Below, piece by piece: positions 1-10,973 of a stretch of DNA of 64,000 bases (positions are counted from its first letter, which is position 1; every line of letters starts with the position of its first letter). Under the pieces are notes generated by a model. That model had not been told where the DNA came from and made no database searches. It saw only the letters and a program-made list of their open reading frames with translations. The position numbers and the translations under genes were made by a program. This DNA comes from Chloranthus sessilifolius (lineage: Eukaryota; Streptophyta; Magnoliopsida; Chloranthales; Chloranthaceae): positions 73,311,901 through 73,375,900 of the forward strand of contig CM037591.1 of NCBI GenBank assembly GCA_021018995.1, read 5' to 3'.

Positions 1-1453
1 TCTTCCCAGTAGAGGTCTTTTTGCAACATTGACTGGTATCGAGGTAGTGTACTCTGTCACCATCGCAATCATTTGTCGCTAGCTTTCGTTGTTATATACC
101 GGACTTTCTTCATTTAAAAAAAAAATTCATGTTGTATAAACTCCTTTTCTACTTTATGTATAATTTAGTTGTAAACACCTTTCTTTCTTTACACATGTAG
201 AAAAATTGTTAGAAGGCGTTAATTTACTTCCTAGGAAGAAATTTACTTCCTTTTAATTAATCTTCTCCATCATACTATATAATATTTTAAATTCTGGATA
301 AAGCTATGTTTATTCATCTTTTTAATCTGTCATTGCATTCCCTCTTTTTTTTTTTTTTAATTAATTACCCATTTATTAGAGATAGGCGCTCAAGTCAAAT
401 CTTGAGTATAGAGTTTGATTATGGAATTTCATGGTTTGGTGAACTCTACTAGTTTGTGTGCCCATAAATAACAGTGCATTTCCCAAGGCCTGACCATCTG
501 AACAAAAACAGATCGACTGAAAAGCATCACTGCATTTCTTGCCTAATCAATACAAGCTCAAATACTTTTTGCATAAAGTTTAATTTTTTAACTGTTTTTT
601 ATTTAAATTCTTATCACTGAATTTAGTGCTTGATGGTTTTAATTAATGTGTGGAAGTTTGATATGTTATGTTAAGCTTAGGTAACTTATGGGCGAAATAT
701 CTGCAGAATTGCAGATTGATTTTGCACAAAGTTTATACTTGAAGTGCAAGAATTAGATTCTTTTTTTTTTTTGGTTATGGATTTCAATTGCAACTAGACA
801 TGAGGCAATTAGAAGAAAAATACTTGATATAAGGTATTTGAACTGAGCGCTTCAATCTCCTTTCATCAACCTTGAAAAAAGTACTGACATTTTTTAGCAC
901 CAAATAAATGAAATCTCAACAGTGTACTTCCACTGATTTGCATTCCTATTCTTTAATGCAGCAGATACTTACCCTTATATGTACCCTGTATTTGTGTTCA
1001 CCTACTACGCTAAAGAGCTGGTATTAGCACCCAACCCGAGTGTCAGAGGCTGCACTTTGGTCAATCTCCTTTTGTCCAAATGGTCAAGCCTTGGGATGCG
1101 CATGACTATTTATGAACACGCAAATTAGTGAAAGTTCACTTTTGACCTTTCACTGATTTGGTGCTAAAAATTATCAGCACACATACCAAGGTTTACAGTT
1201 TGAGGTTGACTTGAGAGTAGGGGTGTACATAGTTTGGGTTCGGGATAGGTTTAGAGTTCTACTTGAGCATGACCTGTTAACCGCTTCCCTTGATCTGAAC
1301 CGGCCCTATCTGTTAACCGCTTCCGTTGACCTGAACCCCACCCTACCTGTTAACCACTTCATATTCCAGTTCCTACCTAAAGAAGATGGAGATGAGAATT
1401 GGGACATCTTGGCCCCATTGACTACTATTAGATAGTAGATGAGACAAGGGCAA
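1..1453. other. Non-coding stretch, no gene recognised
   Basis: AT-rich sequence with T homopolymers. No long open frame, RNA gene or terminal repeat is visible. Around 1220-1350 there are two imperfect copies of a phrase built on CTGTTAACCGCTTCC, which may belong to an old transposon together with the foldback that follows. Confidence 0.5.
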
Positions 1454-1614
1454 TGGTCAGGTCCAACTGGTTCAACTAGATTTGTAGCCCTTGGATCGAG
1501 GAGAATCTTGACTTCCATTTTTATAGGAGGACATGCAGTTAAGATTCTCCATTTTCTAAGGGCTGCAAATCTGGTTGAACACAAAATCCAGTTCAACCAG
1601 TTGGACCTGACCAA
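1454..1614. repeat. Long imperfect inverted repeat (foldback; MITE-like or hairpin precursor)
   Basis: The left arm (1454-1512) starts TGGTCAGGTCCAACTGGTT. The right arm (1538-1614) is its inverted copy ending AACCAGTTGGACCTGACCA, with a 25-bp loop between. The arms match for nearly their whole length, apart from an extra segment of about 16 bp in the right arm near 1578-1595 and a few mismatches. A single hairpin of this size fits a MITE or the inverted-duplication origin of young plant hairpin RNAs. No clear target-site duplication was found. Confidence 0.75.
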
Positions 1615-2387
1615 CTTTTTCTGTAGCAGCAGTTGTAGCCTTTTGCCACTGAACTCATTGCCATTGTAGGTCTTTAAGGTCTTTTTTGGTATTCAAATTT
1701 CTCTGATTTTCTTTTAAAGGTCCTTTTTTTTCCCACTACCTTTCTCCTCTCAAAGTTAAACATTTACACATAAATCTACAGATAACACAAGACTTAGTTC
1801 CTAAATTTGTATTTTATTGAACCCAATTGATTGATCTTGACCCCTTTTTCAGAAGAAGCGAAGATTCAAGCCTAATGAATGCAAAATCAGAACCCCAAGA
1901 AAGAAAACTTTGAGTTACAACACCAAGTAAATTAATCTCTCTTATTAATCCTCATCTTTTAGATAGTATTGATCATTTCTATCATTTGCTCTTAATTGCT
2001 TGCCCTTTAGGCATATGAATATGATGCTTGTTGAATTAGATGGGGTTTGGAGATGATGATGGCATAGGTCACAAAAGAGAAAACTCAAAATGTAGCTTGT
2101 TGAACTTTTTGATAGTCCTGTCACTGGAAACAAAAGGGCGATAGTTCCTGTCGCTGAAAGTCTAAAAGATTAATGAAGCATGCAAAGGTAATTTCTAGAA
2201 TCCTTGATATCTTCTTATACAAGATGAGCTGCTCCTGGATCATTATTGAACTTTTCAAAGTATGATGAACTACAACTATTTACACTGGCATATGGTATGT
2301 CATTTATTTAAGTTTTAAGTAAAATAGAAGCCATTTTACTTCTATCAACTTGTACTATTTCCATAGTTTAAAATCTCGAAAATACAG
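1615..2387. other. Non-coding stretch, no gene recognised
   Basis: Low-GC sequence with short open frames only and no recognisable domain. It ends at the terminal TG of the Athila-like element; the five bases before that terminus are TACAG. No matching duplication can be sought at the other end because that LTR is truncated. Confidence 0.5.
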
Positions 2388-2986
2388 TGTTGGTAAACTG
2401 CTTTGCATTCAAAAAGGGATTTAAATTCACTCAATTCAAGGCAGATCACACACACAGACCTGCAAGTATTCAGGGCCTGTTGTAGTAAGTTTTTAAAAGA
2501 GTAAGTAAGGGAATGTCCACAGGGAGGTGAGTTCAAAGTATGGTAAATCTCCAGATCTGAAAGAGATCTGACACCCTACCTAATACTAGGTTAGTAAAAG
2601 AAAGGGGAGAGGTTTTAAAGGGTTGTCACTTAAACTAAACTACAAATAAAATACAGAATTAATTGGGATCGAGTCCAGAGTTCAGATCTCACAATTGGAA
2701 GGGATTACAAATAGAAAATGGAGAAGCACAACTTGGAGTTTGGACTTATTGCAATTGGGTTGAGCTGATCGTGTTATAGGGGATTCAAAGCACACCAATC
2801 CCTCAGCTGGCTACAAGCACAGCTGCAGAGTAGAAGAATCTACTATAAACCAAGGGATTTGACTGATCTTAAGGCTATGATCTGTCCACTTCAATGGTCA
2901 TAGACCATCCTATAGACTTCATTCGACCCAAAGGTTTAAGGTGGACGAATCCAAGTGAAACCAGAGATTGGACTGATCTTAAGGCT

Positions 2987-3018
2987 ATGGTCTGTCCACT
3001 TCAATGGTCACAGACCAT
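2987..3018. other. LTR hairpin, best-paired copy in this LTR
   Basis: The 9-bp arms ATGGTCTGT and ACAGACCAT are perfectly complementary around a 14-base loop that itself holds a CCA/TGG stem. A weaker copy lies at 2877-2908. Counterparts occur at 13725-13756, 13835-13866, 35250-35281, 35361-35392, 48872-48903, 49266-49297 and 49342-49373, the last three in the opposite orientation. Confidence 0.7.
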
Positions 3019-3492
3019 CTTATAGATTTCCTCCAACTCAAAGGTTTCAATCAGAGCATTAAAACCACTACAGATGCTGCAATTACCAGGTCATAGACAC
3101 ATGCAATTGTTGAGATATCAGATCTAGGGAGATCAAATGGTATCCAAGAGGTCTACCAGTTAAGTGGGTGAGCTGATCAGCAAACTCCTCTACACAAATC
3201 CAATTGAGCACTAAATGAAACCCAGGAAACTATAGATCTAATTAAAACAATAAAATCCATATTTACATTGCATAAAACTCACTCTACAATTAAATACTCT
3301 CAGAGCTGTAGTTTGTGCAGTAATTGACCACAAATAACACTCTCAACCTTACCCAATTACAGATCATACTTCACCCCTTGCTGCTCCGAGGGAGTTAGCC
3401 AACCATCGTTGAGCTAAAGGAGGGAAAACATAATTTTTTTGCAAGCCCTAATCTCAAGATTTCGATCCCCCCCAATTACAATTGGGGATCTC

Positions 3493-3500
3493 ATTATATA
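3493..3500 (-). promoter_or_regulatory. TATA-like motif in the 3' LTR
   Basis: Read on the minus strand it is TATATAAT, about 210 bp downstream of the GATAGG motif array in element orientation. The same spacing holds in the partner LTR (14342-14349). Confidence 0.5.
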
Positions 3501-3710
3501 CCATGTTCCTCTCATTTCTCCCACCAATATTCCCTTCTAGAAGGTCCTCAAAGTTCGTTAGAGTTCTGTCAGAGCACGTGGGGTTGGTTAGGGTTTCCTA
3601 GGGCATCTTCAGGATCATCGTGCTGGTCATTAAAGTGCCTCGGGATGCATGTAGCAAGTCACCAAGTTGCAGCGTGTGAACAACCTATTTTCTGAGAATT
3701 TCTTTACATG

Positions 3711-4215
3711 ATTTCGACAGGTTGAGGAAGCTTCTGACAGGTTCAAATGGAGCTTTTTGGTCCTTTCGCTAGGTTCTCAGATCTTTTCGATAGGTTTCGA
3801 TAGGATGAGCCTTCTCTTGAAGCTTCAACATTCTCTGCCCCTTTGTTTGAAGCATTCAACAGGTTGGGAAAGCTTTTTGATAGGTTCAGCTTTGCATGCC
3901 AGTATTTTGATAGGATTGCTCTCACTCCTGTCGAAATGTTCAAGTACCTTCTGATAGGTCTGAGCTCTAGCTTCTCCATCTCGATAGGTTCAGGCAACCA
4001 TCCGATAGGTTCCCTTTACACCTCAGGCAGGCTTTTTATAGAATGATTTCTTTCTTTCTTTTAGCTACTTGATAGGTTCTTGGATCCTATCGAACTTGTT
4101 AATCCTCCCGAATTCTTCTTTTCTCTGTCTTCAGATCCTATCCTTCCATCTGCACGAATTCCTCCATTTTTAGCCCTTAGCTCCTATCGAAGCCTTCTGA
4201 TAACCTCTCGATAGG
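3711..4215. repeat. Array of dispersed TCGATAGGT-type motifs in LTR
   Basis: At least 14 variants of TCGATAGGT/TCGACAGGT/TGATAGGA occur at irregular spacing of roughly 20-50 bp, mostly in one orientation, with inverted copies (CCTATCGA) near 4086-4205. The sequence between motifs is unrelated. The partner LTR (14550-15085), the solo LTR (36088-36770) and the internal region (7020-7365) carry the same motif. It lies on the 5' (U3) side of the TATA motif. Confidence 0.8.
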
Positions 4216-4491
4216 ATATTTTCTGCCTGCTTTCACTTCCTTAACTTTGCCCTACTGTTGCCATACGCCCCAAGTGGCCAATGGTGTGCAGCCCTCTTAT
4301 GTGTCATTGCTGGGTCTCCACTGTGCTGAGAGATGGACTTCTTTATGCAGCATTTTTGAGTGGTTTTCTGCACTATTCCTGTCTTTTATTGCTATCTACA
4401 AAATAAACTCAACAGGTGTTTATTAATGTGCTCACAGGTCCATCAAAGGTCAGGTTAAGGGGTGAAAATTGGCATTTTTCACTTCTTAATA

Positions 4492-4510
4492 TACCCCTAA
4501 ACTTAAGCTT
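4492..4510 (-). other. Polypurine tract next to the 3' LTR
   Basis: On the minus strand the sequence just before the LTR is CTTAAGTTTAGGGGTA, preceded by a phrase (GGGATTAGCAAAG) that matches the region before LTR2 and LTR3 of the tandem array (GGACTAGCAAAG then AGGTTTGGGGGTG). This is the expected place for plus-strand priming. Confidence 0.65.
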
Positions 4511-7019
4511 TGCTAATCCCTGAGCAAAGGAAAAATAAAGAAAATTAAAATACCACTTTCGTAGGGATCACAAATGCATTTAGCATATGCATCAAGCCTT
4601 TTAAACCCCTAGGTGATCCCTAGTGGAGGAGTGAAGTTTCCTGAGGGTTTTTAGTGAAGGTACCCACAAACTTCTCCAATAAAATCAATTAATACTTATG
4701 CAGCATGCTAAAATAGAGTTTAAGTAAATAAAATAAGTTCCACACCATATACCTTCAATTTTAAAAGATTTTTAGCATAAAAATCACCAATTCAAAACAT
4801 GAAATTCTGCTGTAATTCCTTCATCATCAACCAGTTCATGTCAAGGCCTTTCTCCTAAAAATTTATGCAGAGCTCACCATTCAGTTAAGAATTCTGTTTT
4901 GATACTACCCCCATCAAATTGGATTTCAGACCTAAGTCTCACCAGGGCTGTTCACTCATAATAAAAATAGAAGGGTGCATCATTTCACACAGCTCAAGAG
5001 CAATTACAGCCCTCAAATAGGACTGCAAGCATGACCATAGGCATTGCTTTAATTTATGAAATTTTCTAATTCTTTGCACCATAGATCAAATAAATCCTCA
5101 TCTCCACATGACAGCTCAATCCATTTCAGATCAGTAAGGTCTTTTTATTGGGTTGTAATGTGGCTTATGGGTGAAATTTATAAAAGAATAAAGGGGTAAA
5201 AAGGATTCAAATTGAGAAATCAGTATAGGTAAGGAGGTGATTTGCAACTCAGCCTTCTTCATCTCAGCATAATTTCATCTGCTTCTTGAATTTTCAGATT
5301 TGAAGTTATCAGTTTCTAATCTTCTTTTTCAAAATATCAAATGAAATGACTTCTCTTTCTCATTCTTTTTCTTTGAATTTTTTTTTCCTGTTTTTCCTTT
5401 TTTTTTTTTATATGTTTTTTTTTTTTTGTATTTTTCTCCATTTCTCTTTTTATGGGCAGGAATGCCACAATACCACCAAATGTGCTTCCTTTTTTTTCAA
5501 CAATCATCGAACCTTGTTCCTCTAACCTCGCTTCTCATTTTTCCTGATTTCTCAGATTGAGGGTGAATTGAAATAGGTCAAAAGGTTTTGCGTTCAAATT
5601 TTTTGGTTTTCATCAAAGAAAACTGGGGTTTTTATGGCTCAAATGGTGTGTATCAAGGGCAGTTCAAAGGTGGGACATTTTAAGCTCAAATTGTCCAAGG
5701 GATCGCCTTACTTCATGTCCTCAATGTCATGAATGTTGTCAAGTTGTTTCAACTTGGATTTGCCTAACTTCTAGTGATCGAAACTAGATCCAATTAGTCC
5801 TTAGAGCAGAAAAAATTGCCAAGAGACTCTTCAAAGATTTTTTTTTTTAGGCCCAAATCTCACTGGGTATGGCCTACCATCAAAATTTTCTGGGGGACAT
5901 CCTCACAGTCTTTTCTCATTTGAGGTTTACTACACATCAAATTTTTTTCAAAAATTGTTGACATTTGCTTCATGAAGACTGTTAGACTACAGCTTATTTC
6001 AGTTTTAAAATTTTTTTAATTTCCTCTTTTTATAAAAAATCAGGTGGGAAATCACTTTTTTTTCAACATAGATGCACTAGCATTAACTCGTTTCATTGGC
6101 ACACCTGCCACACCCCCAAAACTAAACTAAACAGTATCCTCACTGTTGGGAGCATGGTAGTAAGGAAACAGGTAAGATATAATATTAGAAATGAAAGAGA
6201 AACAAAAATTGAAAGCATACAAGCATAGATGACATCAAAAGGACATTTCATTAAAATAACACACTACAAAGCTGAGAATAATCTCTACAGAATAATAAAA
6301 TCCGTTGTCACTCAAAATTCGTCGTGCCCCTGGCACAGGGAATCCTCACCCCACTTACGGTGGAAGAGGAACTGCAAGCCAGGGGGGAAATTGAAAGATC
6401 AAGAAGATGGGAGCTGAGCAGGTGGGGGGGGGGGTGAAGAGGGTGGGGGTGGAGGAGGTGGTGGCTCGGTCTTCTTCTTCTTCTTCTTTATCTTGTCCTT
6501 TTTCCTTTCTTCCTTACCCAGGATTCTCTGCACCTCTTCCTATTCATCTCAGAGAAATTGGAGAGGATCAGGCTCGACCGGTGGTGGCCAGACTGGGTAG
6601 AACTTGGTCCGCAAGTCTTGAGGTTTGTCGTCGGCCATGAGTGTGGGATGGAAGGATTACACAGGTCAGGGGGAAATGGATGTGAAAGGGCTGGATGACG
6701 CTGAAATTTAAGGTGCATGGGCGTTGGAATATGAATCGGTACAATAAATTTTTTGCATTCTTCCAGGCTGAAAATGAAAGTGGGAATAAACAGAGCGTGG
6801 CTGCTGTGTGGGAAATAGAGCGTGAACTGCATGATGGGCTATTTTTGGGAGTGATAGTTAAGTCAAGGAAGTATGCGCAATGAATGTTGAGACACCGATT
6901 TGTGGATAAGGATGAAAACATGCTTTGATAGTAAGAGAGAGGAAGAGAGAGCTAGGGTTTGCAGTAGGTGTCGAATGGAAGAGACTGTCCTAACGAAAGG
7001 TTATAGAGAATGAAAGATG
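4511..7019 (-). other. Non-coding 3' internal region of the Athila-like element
   Basis: About 2.5 kb with no credible coding frame. Segments match, on the opposite strand, the 3' internal regions of the tandem array: for example 4600-4690 against 59930-60030 (CTCCTCCACT, CACCTAGGGGTTTAAAAGGC) and 5130-5180 against 59420-59480. Conservation of this non-coding block between autonomous and non-autonomous copies suggests a cis-acting role. It also holds a T-rich tract (5380-5440), a run of 12 or more G at 6423-6434, and an internal polypurine-like motif at 6111-6127. Confidence 0.6.
6111..6127 (-). other. Internal polypurine-tract-like motif
   Basis: On the minus strand this reads TTTAGTTTTGGGGGTG, preceded by CAGTGAGGATACTG. 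The same phrase occurs at 52141-52175 and 58424-58459 in the tandem array. In all three copies it lies about 1.62-1.66 kb before the 3' LTR. Confidence 0.55.
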
Positions 7020-7365
7020 ATTTCGATAGGATGAGATGAGTGATTCCGATAGGTCAAGGCATCCTATCAAAATCATAGCAAATAAAGCTTTCAAATGGAA
7101 TGATTCGATGGGATTCTGTTAGGTGGAATCATCCTTTCGATAGGTTTATGGTGGGTGATCCTTCATATCGATAGGTTTCAGATAGGTATCCATAACCTAT
7201 CGAAACCTTCTTTCTGTCCCTCTCGATTCTATCGAAGAGTTGATTTCATCTATCGACCAGTCTCAGTGCCTATCAAAAACTTCAAATAACCTATCGAAAT
7301 CATCGACTGCCCTCACGAAAGGTGCAAGTAACCTATCGAAAGGTCCCAAAAGCCCAATAACTTTG
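7020..7365. repeat. Second TCGATAGGT motif array, internal region
   Basis: Around a dozen variants (TTCGATAGGAT, TCGATAGGTTT, CCTATCGAAA and others) in both orientations, placed between the integrase end and the 3' LTR. It repeats the motif of the LTR array of the same element, so the element carries the array in two places. Confidence 0.7.
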
Positions 7366-7570
7366 CATTTCAAAGGCAAAGGTTCGGTCTGACTCCAGAA
7401 CTCCTCGCTATCTTTGTCATTTGATTTATTGACCTTATATATATGCTCCCATGATCCCTGAACTGCGAGCAATATCAAGATGACAACCTACCTCTAGCAT
7501 GGCAATTTTATTATACATGAACAAACTATCAAGACAGAAAGAAATATGATACATATGATACACAATGAAA

Positions 7571-8650
7571 TCAGGTATTAGACTGGAGGGTCCTGAAGAT
7601 CAATGGTCTCCTCAGGCTCACGAATTTTTCAACACAAATTTTTAGCCTTTTACCACTGACTTTCATGGTCCTACCATCTCTAGGGTTCATGATTTCTATA
7701 ACCCCAGATGGGGAAACATGTACAACTGTGAAAGTCCCATCCCATCTGGATTGCAACTTTCCTGGAAAGAATTTCAATCAAGAGTTGAACATCCATACCT
7801 TATCATTTGTCTTGAATTCTTTCCGTAGCAAGTGTCTGTCATGGAAGGCTTTGGTCTTCTCCTTGTAAATCCGTGCATTTGCATATGCTTCTAAGCGCAA
7901 CTCATCCAGCTTAGATAACTGGAGTTTCCTGTGTATACCAGCAGAGTTTAAGTCAGAATTTAGTACTCTAATAGCCCAGTATGCTTTGTGTTCCAACTCA
8001 ACAGACAAGTGACATGCCTTGCCATAAACTAGTCTGAATGGGGACATACCTATGGTGGTTTTATAGGTAGTCTTATAAGCCCATAAGGCATCTGTTAATT
8101 TTATGGACCAGTCCCTCCTGTCAGTTCTCACAGTCTTCTCTAGAATGTGTTTGATTTCTCTGTTGGAAATCTCTACTTGCCCACTGGTTTGTGGGTGGTA
8201 GGGAGTGGCTACTCTGTGGGTCACAGAGTATTTTTCCATCAGCTTATCAAAAGGTTTATTACAGAAGTGGCTTCCCCCATCACTAATAATAGCTTTGGGG
8301 ATGCCAAACCTCGAGAAGATGTTGTCCTTTAGAAATTTAATGACAACCTTGTGGTCATTTGTTCTTGTAGTTATGGCCTCTACCCATTTGGACACGTAGT
8401 CCATAGCTACAAGGATAAAATTATATCCATAGGAAGGGGGGAAAGGTCCCATAAAATCGATTTCCCAAATGTTAAATAATTCAACAACAAGTATAGGTTG
8501 CAAAGGCATAGAGTTTCTCTTTGTAATGCTTCCCATATGCTGGCATCGAGGATAAGCTTTACAATGCTGCTGGGCATCTTTGAACAAAGTAGGCTAATAG
8601 AAACCACTTTGAAGCACCTTCGTCACAGTCTTGTTACCACTGAAGTAGCC
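7571..8650 (-). pseudogene. Integrase of the Athila-like element (broken)
   Basis: Catalyses insertion of the cDNA into host DNA. Read from high to low coordinates, the zinc-binding part begins near 8650 ([10 protein letters not shown]), with the CKAYPRCQ pair of cysteines. The core follows with D in [11 protein letters not shown] in ISDGGSHF and E in the [12 protein letters not shown] segment, so the DDE triad is present. The C-terminal part carries FPGKLQSRWDG, common in this branch. Two in-frame stops are visible: a TAG near 8593 and a TGA just above 7777 that splits the C-terminal 68 codons from the core. The frame differs from that of RNase H, so a frameshift lies near 8640-8660. No chromodomain is seen. 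Confidence 0.88.
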
Positions 8651-10300
8651 CCACAAGCCTGTATAGTAAAAAGCTGCTCATCTCGGAAAGAGTCATTGAT
8701 GGGCAAGCTCTCTATTTCATCCTCTGGGATCCTTGACAGATGGTCAGCAACCACATTCTCAACTCCCTTCTTGTCTTTAATCTCTAAGTTGAATTCCTGC
8801 AAAAGAAGAATCCATCTGATTAGTCTTGCTTTGGCTTCCTTCTTGGACAAGAGGTATTTCAAGGCTGAGTGGTCAGTAAACACAGTGATTTTTGATCCCA
8901 GCACATAAGACCTGAATTTTTCTAAAGCAAATATAATGGCTAACAGCTCCTTCTCAGTTGTGGTGTAATTCAATTGAGCATCAACCATTGATTTACTAGC
9001 ATATGCTACCACACATGGTGCCTTGTCTCTTCTTTGGCCCAAAACTGCACCAATGGCCAAGTCTGATGCATCACACATCAGCTCAAATGGCAGAGAAAAA
9101 TCAAGGGCTTGCAAGATAGGAGCTGTAGTCAAACAAGTCTTTAACAGTTCAAAAGCAGCTAGACATTCATCATTGAACTCAGAGGGAACCTCTTGGCACA
9201 ACAGGTGGTAAAGAGGCTTGGAAATTTTATTGAAGTCCTTGATGAACCTCTTATAGAACCCAGCATGGCCCAAGAATGACCTGACTTATTTGACAGTTTT
9301 GGGAGGGGGCAAATGTACAATTAAGTCAATCTTAGCCTGATCAACCTCTATTCCTCTGTGGGAGACAACATATCCTACGACAGTGCCTTGAGTCACCATG
9401 AAGTGACTCTTTTCCCAACTCAGAACTAGGTTGGTCTCCTCACACCTTTGCAGCACAGAGCTGAGATGGTGTAGGCATTGGTTAAAATCATGTCCATAAA
9501 TAGAGAAATCATCCATGAAGATCTCTAAAAACTTGTCAATCATGTTAGAGAAAATGTCATACATACATCTTTGGAAAGTGGCAGGTGCATTACACAACCC
9601 AAATGACATCCTTCTATATGCAAAGGTTCCAAATGGGCAAGTGAATGTGGTTTTTTCTTGGTCTTGGGGGTAGACAGCGATCTGATTGTACCCTGAATAT
9701 CCATCAAGAAAATAGTAATAGGCCTTGCCTGCCAACTTGTTCAAGATCTGATCTATGAAGGGCAATGGGAAGTGATCCTTGCTGGTTTTCTCATTGAGCT
9801 TTCGATAATGTATGCATACCCTCCAACCAGTGGTCTGTCTGGTTGGAATCAGCTCACCTGAGTCTGCTTCCATTACTGTGATCCCGGATTTCTTGGGTAC
9901 TACCTGGGTAGGTGCCACCCATTGAGAATTCGAGATAGGGTAAATTATCCCAGCATCGAGGAGTTTGATTACCTCCTTCATCACAACTTCCTGCATGTGT
10001 GGGTTGAGTTTCCTTTGCATCTCTCTAGAAGGTTTAGAGCCTTCCTCAAGATGAATTTTATGTATGCACGCAGCAAGATTGATCCCCCCTAAGTCTGCAA
10101 TGGTCCATCCTATTACTCTCTTATGCCTTTTTAGCACACAGAGTAGTTCTTTTTTTTGCTCAAGGGTGAGGGAAGAAGAAATTATCACTGACAATTTGTT
10201 ATTATCTCCTAAAAAGGCATATTTTAAAGATTTTGGGAGCTATTTTAACTCCACATCTGGGAGACTGATGAGGGAAGGCAATATAGGTGCCTTAGAGGGT
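8651..10300 (-). pseudogene. Reverse transcriptase and RNase H of the Athila-like element (broken)
   Basis: Copies element RNA into DNA. The RT part (10300-9286) shows VPKKSGITV, the fingers-palm segment GWRVCIHYRKLNEKT, FPLPFIDQIL, FLDGYSGYNQI, and the catalytic FMDDFSIYG with both aspartates. RNase H (9273-8651) shows [28 protein letters not shown] and VFTDHSAL, so its D-E-D residues are present. The two parts share one frame and are separated by a single TAA near 9283 at a position where relatives carry glutamine. Another TAG interrupts the frame upstream of 10194. Protease is in the same frame. Confidence 0.92.
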
Positions 10301-10443
10301 GGTGGTAGAGGTAACAAAGCAGGCCTCCATGGGTGATGCTTTGCTGGCTCTACTTCAGAAGATACAATTTTCACATGCTCAATCTCAGAGGTGGAGGCCT
10401 TCTCTTCCTCTGTTTCCTTCTATACTTCGTTAAAAACATTAAA

Positions 10444-10965
10444 TCACTCATTACCATGCAACAACATATTCAAATTTTCTTGCACAACCTCATCTATCAC
10501 ATCGATGGAAAAATAGTCCTCATCGAGATGGGGTTGATTGGCTGTGTTGTACACATTCAATTTGACCTTCATGTTACCAAAAGGATACTTCCATGACTCC
10601 TGACTTGCACAAGCATTAGCTGTGGCCAAAAAGGGCCTTCCTAATATTACATGTATGGAAGTAACACACTTGCTTGGTTCCATGTCCAGCACCAGAAAAT
10701 CAGCAGGATAAAAGAATTTGTCAACCCCAACTAAAACATCTTCAATGATCCCCACAGGCTTCCTTTCAGATCTATCAGCTAGTTGTAAGACTACAGGTGT
10801 GGGCTTCAACTCTCCTAAACCCAGCTTCTCATATACTGAATATGGAAGCAAGTTCACAATAGCTCCCAGATCTAACAAGGCCTTTTCAATGGTATGATCC
10901 CCAATGATGCAGGGGATAGTGGGGACTCCAAGGTCTTGGAGTTTGGTTGGGGTGGCTACAGTCAA
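10444..10965 (-). CDS. Aspartic protease segment of the Athila-like polyprotein
   Basis: Cleaves the gag-pol polyprotein. The open segment of about 173 codons holds VPTIPCIIGDH, then the active site LLDLGAIVNLLPYSVYEKLG, and the second half VLGRPFLATANA with the flap partner region. The DLGA form instead of DSG/DTG is usual in Athila-type elements. It ends at TGA (10444), beyond which the frame leads into RT after a spacer. It lies in a different frame from gag. The segment is uninterrupted but the polyprotein as a whole is not. Confidence 0.85.
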   Translation of the reverse strand: MTVATPTKLQDLGVPTIPCIIGDHTIEKALLDLGAIVNLLPYSVYEKLGLGELKPTPVVLQLADRSERKPVGIIEDVLVGVDKFFYPADFLVLDMEPSKCVTSIHVILGRPFLATANACASQESWKYPFGNMKVKLNVYNTANQPHLDEDYFSIDVIDEVVQENLNMLLHGNE

Positions 10966-10973
10966 TATTTGCT

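Larger units (their letters stand above)
2388..4491 (-). repeat. 3' LTR of the minus-strand Athila-like element
   Basis: It begins TGTTGGTAAACTGC on the plus strand and ends TTAATA, an eroded form of the TAACA seen in related LTRs. It is direct-repeat related to 13240-15152 over its first ~1910 bp. It carries two copies of a hairpin (2877-2908, 2987-3018), a TATA motif read on the minus strand at 3493-3500, and an array of TCGATAGGT-type motifs at 3711-4215. It is the only complete LTR of this element. Confidence 0.88.

Noticed and set aside
6488-6921. Two overlapping minus-strand frames of 114 and 117 codons
   Set aside because: They overlap in different frames in the non-coding 3' region of the Athila-like element, contain simple-sequence stretches, and match no family I know. 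An envelope-like gene was considered, but no signal or membrane segment is visible.
8498-8908. 136-codon plus-strand frame
   Set aside because: It lies antisense to integrase and RNase H and is a shadow of conserved pol sequence.
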